Both the position numbers and the translations under genes were made by a program. The notes under the pieces were generated by a model that was not told the origin of the DNA, did no database searches, and worked only from the letters and a program-made list of their open reading frames with translations. From assembly GCA_021234155.1 (NCBI GenBank), contig JAJEKV010000017.1:16769478-16833477 (forward strand): a stretch of 64,000 nt of DNA, in the 5' to 3' direction. Below are positions 14,108-27,084 of this stretch, piece after piece. This DNA comes from Isoetes taiwanensis. Taxonomy: Eukaryota; Streptophyta; Lycopodiopsida; Isoetales; Isoetaceae. Numbering within the stretch: position 1 is the first letter of the stretch; every line of letters starts with the position of its first letter.

Positions 14108-17100
14108 CTGCTGAAACTGGCGATACTGCTTATCGATATATAAACTTCTGCTGGTAATTTCCTCGATTGAATATCGTGGTCGTGACTTTGGTAATGCTTC
14201 TCATGTTGAAGGCTGCTAATGCGGCGTGCGGGAAAATCATGTGTGAAGTGAAACGGTTGTTGAATCTTTCATGTTGGGGGACTATTACGATCTTAAGGAT
14301 CTTTGATCTTCTTTCTTGATACGCTTCTGAAGGCTATGCCTTTACTACCGTAACAAGTTTGTCATCACCAGGTGTAACGGTTGGAATCTCGCAATAACAC
14401 CATGCGCTTTGTGACGCTGTCTGCATCTTCATCGGGGAAAATTCTTCATACTCACCGATTTACTCCTTTCATCTGCTTTAAATGATTCTTCGGGGCATAC
14501 CTGACACCGGCTGTGCATGGTAATCAGGCAGAACGGCATTTATGTCGCATGATGACGGTAAAGCGTATCTTCGACAAGTCACCGGCGTTGCATGTGGCTT
14601 TTGATTCGCTACGCGGCTGAAATCCATGGTAAATGTGTGTTTGGACTTTGCATTCAAGCTTTCATCTATGACCGCTTATGCTCAATATTCACTTCAGAAT
14701 TTGATTTCTTCCTTCAACTTACTGCATCGTGGCACATTAACGCTCCCAATAGTTCGGTAATCCGACCAAACTTGCTTCTTCTTTTCTTCAGTATGCAACC
14801 AAACGGTTGTGTGCTGGTTGATAATTCTCTCTTCTACGAATTGCTTACAACTGAGATGCAGTAGCGGCCGCTATACCTTCTTCAGCAATTTGCCTCTTTA
14901 ATTTCATGTGCGACAACTTCTAATGTGATTGATGATCGGCGGTAAAACTGGTGCCTGATCTTTACTCTTATGAAGCTACCGAGAAAATATTGAATGCAAT
15001 AGTGCCCGAATTTTACTGCCTTATTTTAGAGTGGAACCTGCTCTTGCAAAGCAGTCTCACTTCATTATTGGAAAGAACCGATGCAATATGCTTTTGAGAG
15101 AATTCGTGAACTTAACCGAATCTTGACTTGTTTGCCGATGTTGATCTTTCACGTTCGAGAACTTCGAAAAGCGATAAAATGGCATTGTCGCCTAACTTTG
15201 CTGCCGATTTTGGCAACTTTCTTCGACGACTCGACAAATTACATATCTTTATGTTAACTAACGACTTCGGCGGTAATGAAGCGATAAACCACTTACGACT
15301 GGTACTTTGCGTTACAAGCCTGTTTGGCTGCAACGACACTGCAAAAGATGGCAAAATGGTACCTAATTATTACGAAGAAAGAAAGCGGTATAATACGCGA
15401 AGCTTTGAGTTCAAGCTGTTCAAAATACGATGCTGGCGTCTATGACATTGGCGTCGGTATGCCGTCGAATGGCAGGTGGCTTCCGTCGATCGTCACTCAA
15501 GCGACCCATCATCGGCGTCATGCAGTAACTGGATTCAATTGAATATTTGGTAAACCTTCTCTAACTTGCGAGATTGGTGGGTAAGCAAAAGCACCCATGA
15601 ACAAATTTGGCTGAGATAAGCGATAAGTACCGATAGTCGACAAACCGTCTATTAATGCGAGGAGATGGCGAGGACGTGGGACTGTCTAACGGCACATTTC
15701 GGTGCTCAAAATGTCTGAAAACTTCGGGCGACTGAGCTTACCAAACACTAATTATTTAAAGAGTGAAAGTAATACCGACTTTCTGGCAAACCACAAAATT
15801 GCCCAGTTGATTTTCGACTATCATAAGTTAGGTTTGACTTCGTTCTTTAATATAAAACTCTGACGGCGATTTTAGGCGTTCGTTCTCGATTAAATTTTGC
15901 ACATGTTTAACGACGACGAAAGATGACTCTAGGAGCAAAAGCGAAGTGCTGATGCATAAAACTAAGAACGCTAGACGGACGCTGAATAAGCGACGTTAAA
16001 CTGGGCGTCTTGGCGGCGAACAACAAGCGAAGGAAGGCGAGCAAACATGAAAAGGGAGACGAAGAGCTGAAGAGCTTGCGAATGAAGGCGGACAATGACG
16101 CATCGGCAGAAACGTGCTCTGCGGAAGGCGGACAGCGAAACCACCCTCAAACTCGATGCAGCGTAATTCGGTGGCATAAACTGAATTCTTGGCGAGTAGA
16201 GGAAGGCCGACTGACGAAACAGGCTAGCGCACTGCGGTATCAGTCTGGTTCAATAATGAAGCCATCACGAACAACAAAAACGTGCGATGGCGAAGTCTAT
16301 GTTATTTAGACCAGGAATACAGAAGGGCTGAACGCTACCTGAAGATATTGCCGGGAACTGAAACCTTTCACGGGTATGGGAATATCGGCATCGCGGAACA
16401 CCAAACTGCCGAAACGGTGGCTGGCTTCCGCGAAAACGACGACAACTTGACCGATTCTTCTCAGAGGCGCTGAAATTTGGCATTTTCGGTAATGACTTTC
16501 TAATACCGAGCACCGATCATGAGCTTCATTGAGATGGCATGGGCGGTTAGATCAGGAACCGGTGACAACAATATCAGCTGGCGGCAAGCAACAGGCGGTT
16601 AATGCGAGAACCGAACTCGACAACTCTACATGCAGAGATGACTTTCTAATGAACAAAGACTTAACATTAATGGGGTTCATCAGAAACGGTAGATAATGAA
16701 ATAACAGTTCATGCTCAAGCAAACACGATAAATATAAGTTATGATGTCTGCAGTGGTTGTACCTGAGTAATATTTGTTTCATGCAACAAACGGTAGACGA
16801 AATACCCACGATGAAGATAAGAGGATGGCGACGATACATTTAATTTCCCAAACTACCCACATGTACATTCTCGAACTTACTGCCCGCTTCCAGTACCTGC
16901 CATGAAATCAGACGATTTGAGCTTCCCATACTCTGGTAGAGCATATTATGTTATCGCTATCATGGATTTGTACAAGCTTGAGCCCACTATCTTTGAAGTC
17001 GGCACCATTACAAGGATCCAAATCTTTCTCTTGTGAAGCGCGTCTCGATTACTCAAATTTCAAGGCCAATAACTTGACCATACCGCAAACTCGCGTAATG

Positions 17101-19740
17101 TTGCATTAAGTTCTTTGAACAATCGTCTACGCGTAAAATATTTTGCGGAACATAAGCGACTAACAACAATCAAATGGACCAATCTCGGCTTCGACCAACA
17201 TGTTCATCGCTCGTCACTTATGCCGCCATTTCGTGTTAAGACAACAACAGTTTTCAGTATTCGAGAGGCGATTTTCGCGACCGCTCTAGCGATAGCCCTT
17301 ATCGACGAAATCTTCACGAAGTCCGGTTCCAGATTCGCATCCATGGGATACTTTGTGCCTAACTTGCCCGGCGCGGTATCGTATGTGTTGCCCACGAGAA
17401 CATGCACAATTGACCGGTTCTGTTAAGTGGAAGGCTAAGGGTGGTGACCGAAAGGATATTCTTCGCGGTCAACCATAGTACTCGTTGAGTTAAAGCTTGA
17501 GATGAATGTTGGAGTTAAAGAAAGACGGAATAACGAATTGAAGTTAGGGGACTGGTATTCGGTTTATCCTTAGCCATTACCTATACAATATATTCTCGCA
17601 ACTTCATACCCGGTGCACCACAGTCATTTTCGCTTATCGCATACGCTCGCCTTTTTCTGGTCATATTTCTTTGCCTAAAGTCACCAATACATTTTCACAA
17701 TGAGTCGTCTATCTAAATATCTCTTTAACGATGCACCGTTCCCCATATCACCTTTGCGAAATAACCTGGCTAACTTTCTTATTTGCAATCCTTAACATCG
17801 CTGCTTCGTTACCGTTAGTTTTGCCTGCTCAGTTGCGGCGTCGTGCGACTTTCGTACTATTTCGACTTTTCTAGGTGACGTGAAGAACCGGCTAAATGCG
17901 TTTGAAGGGCGTATTCTTTAGCGGTGTCAGAACTGCTTTGGCCCAGCGAAGGCTGTTACCGGCGATGATGGCGACGAAAATTCGATAGATCATTCGTACA
18001 GCTTGATTGAAATGTAATTGGTTGGGAGGACCGATTCGTCTATATGAATTCGACTCGGTATGGCGGCAGTCGGTAAAATCATATTTCTCATGCCTTTTCT
18101 TTATCGCGATATTGAACTGAAAACGGCGTTTGATGTTATCATTTGCTGCCGCTGGCGGAATATAATTTCACGCAATGGTTTGTCTGAAACGAGGTTGAGC
18201 AGATATTCCGACGTGTTCCTAACGATGTGCGAACACTTCGAAGAAAGATAAATTTGAAATTTGTTAGGCCGGTTAAGCCAGCGGCTTTCTTTGGAAAGAA
18301 TATGGAAAAGTGAAGCCACCAACTATTGGTTAAGGGTAACCTTTAACCATTGCTGAGTAATAGCGAACTGTCAAACCTGGTGCGCTGAATGAAGTGAGCT
18401 TCCGGGCTGGTTACCTATTGAACACTGTCGAGGCTGTCTGACCATTTCTGAGGAGGACAGGCGACTTCTTGTTGAATAACGCAGCTGACACTGGTTGCTT
18501 CGAACGAATTCGAATGAAAGAGATGCGGAAGTTGCTATTATCCAAGGCAAAGGTGCTATTGAGGAAGAAGACATATTTTACATTTAACTGGGCGGTATAT
18601 TCGCAAAGCTATAATATGAAGATATGCGGGTCAACAAAATCGACGAACATTTTCGGTTGATATGCTATTGCGAACTAAAGAATGAGAAAGGTTATCGACT
18701 TTGGAGTGGCGAAATGAATTCTAAAGGGAAGAAATTACATCAAATTCTATGTTGAAGGATGAAATAACGTGATGGCGAAGTATTTTGTCTGAAGCTTCAG
18801 GCATGTTGACAAATAAACAGACGAACTTCGGATGGAGGTGGAATAGTGTCTGTTCTTGCCTTTGCTTAGTGATGTATGTCGGGCATGTGACGCTTCAGGG
18901 GTATGGGCTTTGTTCGGTAAAACAAACCCGGTAATGACATAAATACCATGTCTTTGCTTTCAGCGTATATGCCTTTATTATTTTACTGACGAAGTCCCCA
19001 GCTTATGTTTAGAGCTGGATTCAAAATTAGGTGTTGTGACGAAGGGCACTAATATGGTGCTTGAAGTAGTGGCGGTGATAGCGACACCGCTTTAATAAGG
19101 CTGCGGGTATCTTTGACTTTAAAGGCTGCGAATGGGCGAAAGGGCGACGCAGAAAGATTTCGAACTGACACGAAAATGTCGAATATTATCTTGTAATGTT
19201 TGTTTTAACTCTATTTGGCGGTTATGGAATATTGACGGGCTGTTATATGCATATCTTCCCAAAGGTACGCATTTGGTTTTGGTATTATAACTTTCTCTTT
19301 AAGTTACGATGAGCCTGTAATCTTCTTGGGCAAAGACACGGCGACAGCTGAACTAACTGGAACCCTTGCAAACTGGAAGCGTCGAAAAAATGGTGAAATG
19401 GCGAAAGGGCTGAATAAGGTATCGCGTTCGTGGTGGCGGATTAACTGTTGCCGAAAACTGACCAATACATTTATTCTTCTGGCGAATTCGCGCAGAAGAT
19501 CGAATAACAGGAATCAGCCAAGCAACCCGATGGCGAGAAGGGCTCTGGCGGCGGAACAATGACTTTAAAAGCCAAATTGGTAGTTCTAGCGGTTATCGCG
19601 AGACTAATGAGCGGAACTGAAAATCGCTCGATATTGCCGAGGAAAAGTATCTTTGCTTTTAAAGGCAGACTTAAGGTAGCGATAACGACATCTACGGGCG
19701 AAGAATATTAACGAGGATATTTTCTTTAAAATATTATGAG
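14108..19740. other. No supported gene; short scattered frames
   Basis: The longest frames are 105 codons (15128-15445, plus) and 103 codons (17115-17426, plus), each overlapped by minus-strand frames in the same DNA. At 16010-16130 the sequence is purine-rich (GAAG, GCGAAC) and gives Lys/Glu/Arg-rich peptides in all three plus frames. That is a composition effect and not evidence for a coiled-coil protein. No repeat, RNA gene or regulatory site could be supported. Confidence 0.5.
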
Positions 19741-19744
19741 GATC

Positions 19745-20330
19745 TTTACGTACGGCTTGCAATTTTGTTCCATGTATTGACATATTTTGTATATTTATCA
19801 GCAATGGCAAGGTTTATTAATAGGTTATGTAAAGATTTATGTATAAGGTATGTATTACATAACAGGGACATGAATTCAACGTATGATTGTACTATGATTG
19901 ATAGCAATGTTTGTATAGGTTGTATATTGATAACGTATGAACAATGTATGATGATATCAATGTTAGATATGAATATAAGGGTACATTCAATATGAATGTG
20001 CATATGAACATAAGCCAACATATGAATATAATTTACATTCAATGAATATATAGCATTCAATGATGATTGTTTGTGATTGATAACAATATCGATGACAACG
20101 AATATGGGCGCATATGATAACGATATGATAACCAATATGATTGTTTGTGGTTACTTAATTTGTTTATGATTGTTTATGATTGACAGCCAATTGATTACAT
20201 GTAATTATGACGGCGACGACGGCATATGAGTGTAACATTTCAACTATGATCCTACAATTTACAATATGATTTACAATTTTGTATATGATTCACAATTACA
20301 AATTGGTTGGGGTTTCGATTTAGTCTGAAA
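19745..20330. repeat. AT-rich low-complexity zone with CATATG and TGATTG words
   Basis: The style changes sharply here: the DNA becomes AT-rich and is built from a few recurring words (ATGATTG, CATATGAA, GTATGT, AATATGA). CATATG occurs four times between about 20000 and 20230, and the 10-base unit TGTTTATGAT is tandemly duplicated at 20161-20180. A 129-codon minus-strand frame (19746-20135) and a 76-codon plus frame (19765-19995) both fall here. They are rich in Ile, Asn, Met and His and look like by-products of the word bias. In a natural replicon a zone like this could be an intergenic or origin-like region, but no DnaA box cluster or iteron of fixed length was found. Confidence 0.65.
20161..20180 (+). 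repeat. 10-bp tandem duplication (TGTTTATGAT x2)
   Basis: Two exact head-to-tail copies of TGTTTATGAT lie inside the AT-rich zone and are followed at once by TGACAG. A partial third unit (TTAATT before the first copy) is too weak to count. This is most simply slippage in low-complexity DNA. Confidence 0.7.
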
Positions 20331-23300
20331 GCATCTTTGCCTTTTCTTTGCTTTTAACGATTTCTTCTTTCCTTCGACTCATTTCCTTTGAACTCTAAAA
20401 CTTCTTGAGCATAAGTAGTTGACCAACGATGCGGCTATCCGTAATTTGATGTTCACAATAGAGGTTGTTCTGTCTGATAATATCCAAACCAATAATTTAA
20501 TACCTTGCGCTGCGGCTATGTTCTGGCAATTCATGCAAGTTACCGATGTGGCTTGTATTATTTTCGATGGCAACTTCGCCATTTACCAAACTTTGCTATC
20601 GCTTATTACATGGCACTATATAACGTAACGATTCTGGTGCATTTTAAATATAAAGTCTGCTTTTCTTGTTGTTAGGCTTCGGCATTAACGACATTATCTC
20701 AACAACGGTATACGATTTCCACTCATGTTCTCCTTCAGCGATTTCAACTTTCACCAGCACCCATGATTTTAGTCGATGTGACCGCATGCTTATATTCCAG
20801 CAAATGTAGTTTGCTTTTGCGCTCATTTCAGCGGACATGACGAGGTCGCTATGTGCCGCGGTGCGGTCGATTGGGCACGATAATTTCTTGGGCAGATGAG
20901 AGACGCATGATATCATACGCTTCTATCCGTAACTATGTAACTGCAAACTTGTCAGCTGCAACATTCTGGCTTTCGACAAATTGGAAATCGGCAAAAATCG
21001 GCGGTTCAACGACGCACTGTATGCGTCGCGCTATCCATTGTCATGTTGTCAGCTGAAGAATGTTTTGCAAACCATCATGTGCATTTCTAAGAATTATTTA
21101 ATTTTAACATCTCGTAATTAGAGCTCTCTTAATGACTCGACGCCGTCATCATTGCTGTTTCTGCCAGAACAGTGTACGGAAAATAACATTAACTTCAGGT
21201 GGCAATGAGAAGTTGCATGATAGTAGTATTCCAGTTATTGAGGATAGCCACTGGTTTGATGATTTCTTTCACAGAGAAACAAAGGCATCGACTACACTTC
21301 CTTTCGGCGGCTGCCGCCGACCAAACAATATGTGCCTTTATACTACGTTTCGGACATCAGCGTATTGTTCGAAACAATGTTGCATAAACAAAGATGATAA
21401 TGGGCCTTCCTGTCGCGCGCCGTCATTCTTCAATGCGGTCTTCGGATCTTCGAACAGCAATTTTATTGAAATCAATCGCTAAAACTTTATTGCATCGCTT
21501 TGAGTGTTTCAGAGCTTGCTCGCTTGAATTGCGGCATCTGTACTCTGGTTATTGATGAATGAACCGACGGCGTTACGGCGATTACGGAAGGTATCAGGCG
21601 CTGTGTTCTTTGTAAACCATTTGATATTTTGAAGTTTCGACTTGCAACATCGCTGCCATCGAAGTTAATATATTCGCTGCTATCTTAAAATCACGATAAA
21701 GAAATGAAAACTACACCCATAATGAAGCGTAAAGCGACGTATCTTGGTATGATAATAACCTTCCGCTCGCACCGCACCATTTTGAGAATTCGCTGGACAT
21801 GTTGGCGATAGATCACGCGTCGTATTAAATACCATTCGCATGCAGCGGACGAACGAAAATCCCAGCTTTCGCTGTGAAGCATGGAGATTATAACTCACTT
21901 GCCGTATTCGACCTGAAGCTTCACTGCGTCGCGTTGTTGAACCGTAATTTTCGTCATGTCTTACTTGTTCGTTACGAGTCGGCTGCTCGCCCATGATACT
22001 TTTGGCGACGTCTTCGACTGCATGAAGTTTCGGGCGTAGAAAACTGAGGAAAACTATAGGCAGGATACTCACTGCAGCGACTGTTAATGAACGCTGAAAG
22101 CGGGCATATGCGACGATTACCCGACGATTCTAGAGCAATTAACGGCATCGACATAACGATCAAACGGTGTCGGAGAACCAACGATAATTGATACGTCTGC
22201 GTAGATGATGTTCTCGAGAATCGACTGTTAATTTCTCTCGTCATGAAGGTGCGTCCTTTCTTGAACATGGACCATCGGTCGCTACCATGCTTTCTGGCGA
22301 CCAATCTTCTTTGCGGTACGTGCAATCTTCTTCGATTCATTTTGCTTGACGACTGTTGAACTGCCATTATTTGTGAAATTGCTGACTTCTTTACGTTGTA
22401 TTTTTTGAATGCTTATGGTACGCGAATTTCCTCGGAAAATTGATTATTGATTGTTTTCATTGTGTTTAATTAACTGGGTATTATTGAGATCTGTGCTCTG
22501 GAGCTACTCGCTCTTTTCTTCGGATGTAACGTTCGCAATTAGTTCTGGCACTGCCTATTCTTTTGACTTTCTTTTCAACCAATTTCGGCGAATGAACCTT
22601 TTCTTACCAGCGATGGCATCGACGCCTGAAGTTGCCGATTCGGCATCCTTCTTCTTTTAACGTCTTTGAATCACTCTGTTCGACGTCATTTTGGCGACTT
22701 CATAATTTCTTGATTTAACGCTGCGCTGTTCATAGCGCCTGAACGACCGAACTGATTCAACTGCGATCGGCAATTTATCTCTATTATAACGAGTACTGTT
22801 ATGACGTTCGGATCAACCTCTGCGACGTTATGACATCATAACCGACGTCATCAGGTGGTTCACCATATTCTCGTGATTTTGCGTAATGGAACGGTTTTAT
22901 AAACTTGATGATTTAAAGTGCGTACCGACATGTTGAAATCATGTTCGAAATCAGATTAAATTCGTTCAGCGGTGCGTTGCATCGATCGACGATTGAAACA
23001 AAGTCCGACGATTTTAATAACTGACGTTAACGGGACTTCTGCTGACTTTCGTGATGGAATTAACGATGCGGGTACCGGCTTCATATCAGCGGTTCTTCAT
23101 TCGCTTCCAGTAATCAACGTTTCGATGAATGTGGTGCCGACTTCGTTTATTGGTGCCGGTGATTTTTGCGGAATTATTGACGACTCGATAAACGGAATTG
23201 ACGACTTTCTTGCGTAACGGCCGAGCAGAATATCGGTTAACTGGTTTTGCGGTAAAATTCGTCTCTTAACTCAGAACCATGGTGATAATACCAAGCGATT

Positions 23301-23500
23301 TGGTAACATATTCAGTCTTGAGGAAAATTCAATTGAATTGAGTGCAAACTAAAATTTGGGATGCGTGACTGACCAAAACCGGGATCTTGACTTTCATTCG
23401 AAATATGGTGGTCTTGGCGATGAAGTGATGGCGGTATAGACACGCTACCGACACCAATGTCGGCGACGTAATTTTTGAGTGAGTCAATTACCCATGCCGC
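20331..23500. other. No supported gene; pyrimidine tract and short frames
   Basis: The block opens with a pyrimidine-rich stretch (about 20334-20395, repeated CTTT and TTCC). The longest frames are 131 codons (21972-22367) and 130 codons (21680-22072), both minus and overlapping each other in different frames, plus a 116-codon plus frame (21132-21482). Two long overlapping frames on one strand cannot both be genes, and neither shows a motif I know. From 22600 to 23220 the word CGACG recurs and keeps several frames open at once. Confidence 0.5.
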
Positions 23501-23507
23501 AAACTCT

Positions 23508-24540
23508 CCCCGTAGGTATTCGGTTGTAATTTATCTACGAATGACACAACCATGAGCCCAAATGGAAAAGCTTCATATTATTTTGAATGCGCTGGAGACG
23601 TAACTGCTTTCTCCGGGAGCAGCAAATACAACATGTTCTTTCGGTTTATACCCCCATCTTTGACCTATATATCGGCGGAAAATACGCCGACACGAAATCT
23701 GGAAGCTGCTTCAATCGCGGCGGTCAGAATCATGGTATGGCTAATCTGTTGTATTCGCCGCTAACGTCTATCGACTGACAATACTGAATATCGACGTCAA
23801 ATTATCTTGGGAGAAGAACGATGACGATTTTGAAGGCCGGGCATCAACGTTGATACATCGGCATGTTCACGGCGTTTGTATCTGGTGTTCCGCGGACCGA
23901 TTTGGCTGGGGAATGGTGACTCTTGTTATGGTAGCGCATGTTTATCACGAAGATATTTACGATGATTGATTTATGATCTGAACCTTTATTCATCTTCTCA
24001 TAAACGATTTTTCGCGATGAAATTCCGTCGTTTTCTTTGCATGGAGCTTCCGAACGCCCGTCGACCCGCTTTTATTATTAAGCGTTTGAAAAACTGTTTT
24101 AGGCTTCCGGTTATCATTTTGCGTGCGTACGACGCAATTTTTAGATTGTTATTCTGAAATAGTGCCAAAAAATAGTTTTCATGATCCATTATGTTTGATT
24201 GAATCTTCTCTGCGGGACTATCTTCATCTGCGAATCAGAACTGTGTGCAACTCGAAGACCTATTAATTTGATATTGACAAGGGGTGATGACTTTGGATCG
24301 CATATCTTCTGACTGGGAACTTTCGGATTGTCCGGATCTTCTCCTTATTTGTATAACTGCGTACGAAGTCTGTGATGAATCAATCACTTGAGCTACGTCG
24401 GTTTGATGAGATCGTATTCTTGGTGGTAGCGAATGCTGATGTTGAACTTTTCTTGGAATTCTTTATTATTGAAGCGATCGCGCTTAAGTGATGTTCGGAG
24501 GTTCTGACGGCGTGGAAATCGAAGTTGACTTCTTGTCGTT
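23508..24540 (+). repeat. Diverged direct duplication, copy A
   Basis: This stretch is colinear with 37179-38275. Exact shared blocks in the same order include ATTCGGTTGTAATTTATC (23518-23535), GATGATTGATTTATGATCT (23961-23979), AACCTTTATTC (23981-23991), TGTTATTCTGAAAT (24147-24160), GTTTTCATGATCC (24175-24187) and ATTATGTTTGATTG (24188-24201). Weaker matches lie around 23581-23605, 23863-23890 and 24513-24540. Substitutions and indels separate the blocks. The best conserved block has in-frame stops in several frames, so the conservation does not look like that of a standard-code protein. Only short frames overlap it (70 aa at 23552-23764, 63 aa at 23966-24157). Confidence 0.85.
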
Positions 24541-26980
24541 TTGATAACCGGTTGGCGTCAGCATCTGGGTTCTCTTGAGATAATCTTGATTCGAGAACTC
24601 ATGACTCCAAACAAAATTTCGGCCGAACAGAGCCGACAGAAAGCCGTGCACCGGTCAGAGAAGGCCGCCTTTCAGGGCCCAACTGCTTCAAGCATGCCAT
24701 ACTGTCGGTTGATGTTCTGTTCACTTGCCCTACAGTATGGTGTAACGGCTTTGGTGATGCGGTTATATTCGAAGGCGCAACTAGGTTGAAAATAACTTCG
24801 AAACGAAGGCGATTAACTGAACAACTTATGAGCGTAATTACGTGGGATGAACTTTCGTCGAAAAGAACGGTCAGGCTGGTAGGTAGATGCTCGAAAGACT
24901 GATTGTGGTGCAGGTTTTTCGCCATCGGGGAGAAAGTATTGAACCGTTACGAAAGGTTTGTATTTATGGCGGTGAAACGCAAGTTAATCAACCGCCCTGC
25001 TGCCTAGTTTGGAAAGAACGATTAATCAAAGGCGCTCACTCGAAACAATTCTGCTATACAAAGTTTTTGTCCAGGCAATGACTAACGGTGCTTTTGCGTG
25101 CTTGTCGCCGCCGCCATGATCACTTTCTACTACGATAGCTGATATGCGTCATCATATTCGTTATCAGTCAATTCTCGAGATTCTTGAGGCCAGTCGAACA
25201 CAACTTTCGGCGAAATAACAAACAGTGGTTGAACTTTCAGAGTACGCGTGAAACTTGCACGGGCTATTCGTACGTAAATTCCCGTCCATCGGTACTGATA
25301 GCAGTGTGTCCCAAACTCAAATGAAAAGGCCGCGCTGAAAGGAATGCTCTTTGTTTGTTCTTTTGAAGTTGGCCATCGCGATATGCTTTAGGTAATGTTT
25401 GATGAAGATATTTTGCTGGCGAAGGGCAAACCTCTATTGATTTCGAACCAGCACTACTGAATTTATTCCGAAGCGACTCCCAAATGCGAAACCATCGGTG
25501 CGGAAGCTAGAAGCATGAATGGCTTCGTATTATGGCGAACCAGTAGGCGTCTACTTTCGGTCTTCTGCACATGATGAGCTTTGCACCGCTTCAATCGCCA
25601 GCTCCCACCCCGACAAAGTATGTTGAAAGATCGAGACTTTGATAGTTTTTAAAATTCCAGAAATTGATTATTGAATATCTTCACGTGTGCGCCACCAACT
25701 ATGAAAGATGCTGTTGAATGACCAATGCTTTGTGTGAAATTCGCGACATAATCTTGATCACAACGCGAATGAAAACGTGCATTCACGTATTCGACACTTG
25801 GAAGGTTATACTGCCAGTATTGTTACGCTGATGAAGTTCTCTAAATATCATGCCATATCACGATATGAAAATGTAGTTTGAGTGGATCAGAAAGCTTCTG
25901 CTTATTAGTAAATGCTGGGTACTATTGATGACGGCTTAAAGTGCTGATTATCTGGAGGGGCATAGCCCGCTGTAGTAGCTTTTGAACATGAAATTTGATA
26001 TCTTTGATTTGCACAGGGAAAGGAAGTGATTTGGCCTTTATTGATCTTGGAGCGATACGTACTCCAGAGATGTATGGCTTTCAATGAAGTTCTCCAAACG
26101 CTATCTGACTTCTATGGCTCCAACTGGTAAAGGCTGACGAGAACGCTTTGAGATCTTACAAAATAAAAATGCAAGACCAAGGAAATATGAATGGTTCTCT
26201 CATTATGGAATATTGCCCGACAACAGGCCATCTAGAGATACTTATGGTTGATGGAGGCTGTTCTAAGGCAAATGTGCGTCATCGCTGCTGATGAAGATTC
26301 TCTCTAAACAGCTAGTAAGGAAGAATCTTCCCAATCCACATCTAATGTAGCGAGGAAACTCATAGGCTTTGATGGAGTGTAAAGCCTATGAATATTGCGA
26401 CATTCACATTTACTCGGTGACTCACAATTAATTGTAAACGAGACTTCAAACAAAATGCGGATGAAGCTCTTAAAATCCGTGTCTTTTCGGTTTTGCTCGT
26501 GATTACTCACGGAAAATATTGAGTGTACTATCTTCATGTCACATCGAGGGCGGACTTCCCCATCCTCGTCGTAAGGCACTTCAAGGCAAACGTAAGGATC
26601 AAGCGATGTAAAACCAGGCGAAGAAAAAAAATTTTGAAAATGATGAGGAAAGAAATATGAAATATGGAAATGAAAGATGTGGAAGATAAAGAGGGTGCTG
26701 CCTGACCGGCAATACAAACAATCTTCGGAATATCTTGCGTAAAGATCTCGACGCTCCCAAGTGCCATACCCGCTCGTAATTACAGGAAAGCCCAGGAAGG
26801 AACAATCCCCTCAGATATTTACTCACGAACGAATCTTTTGACCGTCAATGATAAATCTTGGCGCTCCTTTACACCTCATCCATTTTTGTCTTCAACTGTC
26901 CCATAACCAGAACTGATAACTGTTTAACAATAACAACTTAATATGGGCCCTTGGTTCTGACACAACAACACAAATGAATC
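24541..26980. other. No supported gene; short scattered frames
   Basis: The longest frame is 137 codons on the minus strand (26304-26717), overlapped by two other minus frames (26534-26767 and 26599-26826). Their Phe/Ile/Ser-rich stretches come from a purine-rich plus strand at 26620-26700, which includes an A8T4 run at about 26623-26634. Three overlapping frames on one strand point to composition rather than a gene. The 108-codon minus frame at 24599-24925 has no recognisable feature. Confidence 0.5.
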
Positions 26981-26983
26981 GGA

Positions 26984-27010
26984 CGCCCTTTGGGCGGTGG
27001 TGTTTTATTT
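26984..27010 (+). terminator. Terminator-like hairpin with T-rich tail
   Basis: A 5-bp GC stem (CGCCC 26984-26988, GGGCG 26992-26996) with a TTT loop is followed by GTGG and the T-rich tail TGTTTTATTT (27001-27010). It has the layout of an intrinsic terminator on the plus strand. The stem is short, the T tract is interrupted and set off by four bases, and no convincing gene ends just upstream. A 5-bp stem of this type is expected by chance many times in 64 kb, so this is a candidate only. Confidence 0.3.
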
Positions 27011-27084
27011 CCGTGATACGGGTTGCGCGGTCAGCTATCTGCCTGTAAACAAAAGACTATTGGCGTGGCACGAAAGAAGTAATA

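Noticed and set aside
16010-16180. Lys/Glu-rich coiled-coil protein (possible tape-measure-like fragment)
   Set aside because: All three plus frames give similar Lys/Arg/Glu-rich peptides from purine-rich DNA. There is no heptad pattern and no long frame.
19746-20135. 129-aa minus-strand ORF as a membrane protein
   Set aside because: It lies wholly within the low-complexity island. The Ile/Asn/His-rich sequence follows from the recurrent words, and the strand is open because TTA, TCA and CTA are rare in them.
26599-26826. Nested minus-strand hydrophobic ORFs at 26.3-26.8 kb
   Set aside because: Three minus-strand frames overlap in different phases over a purine-rich plus strand with an A8T4 run. 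Composition explains the Phe/Ile-rich text.
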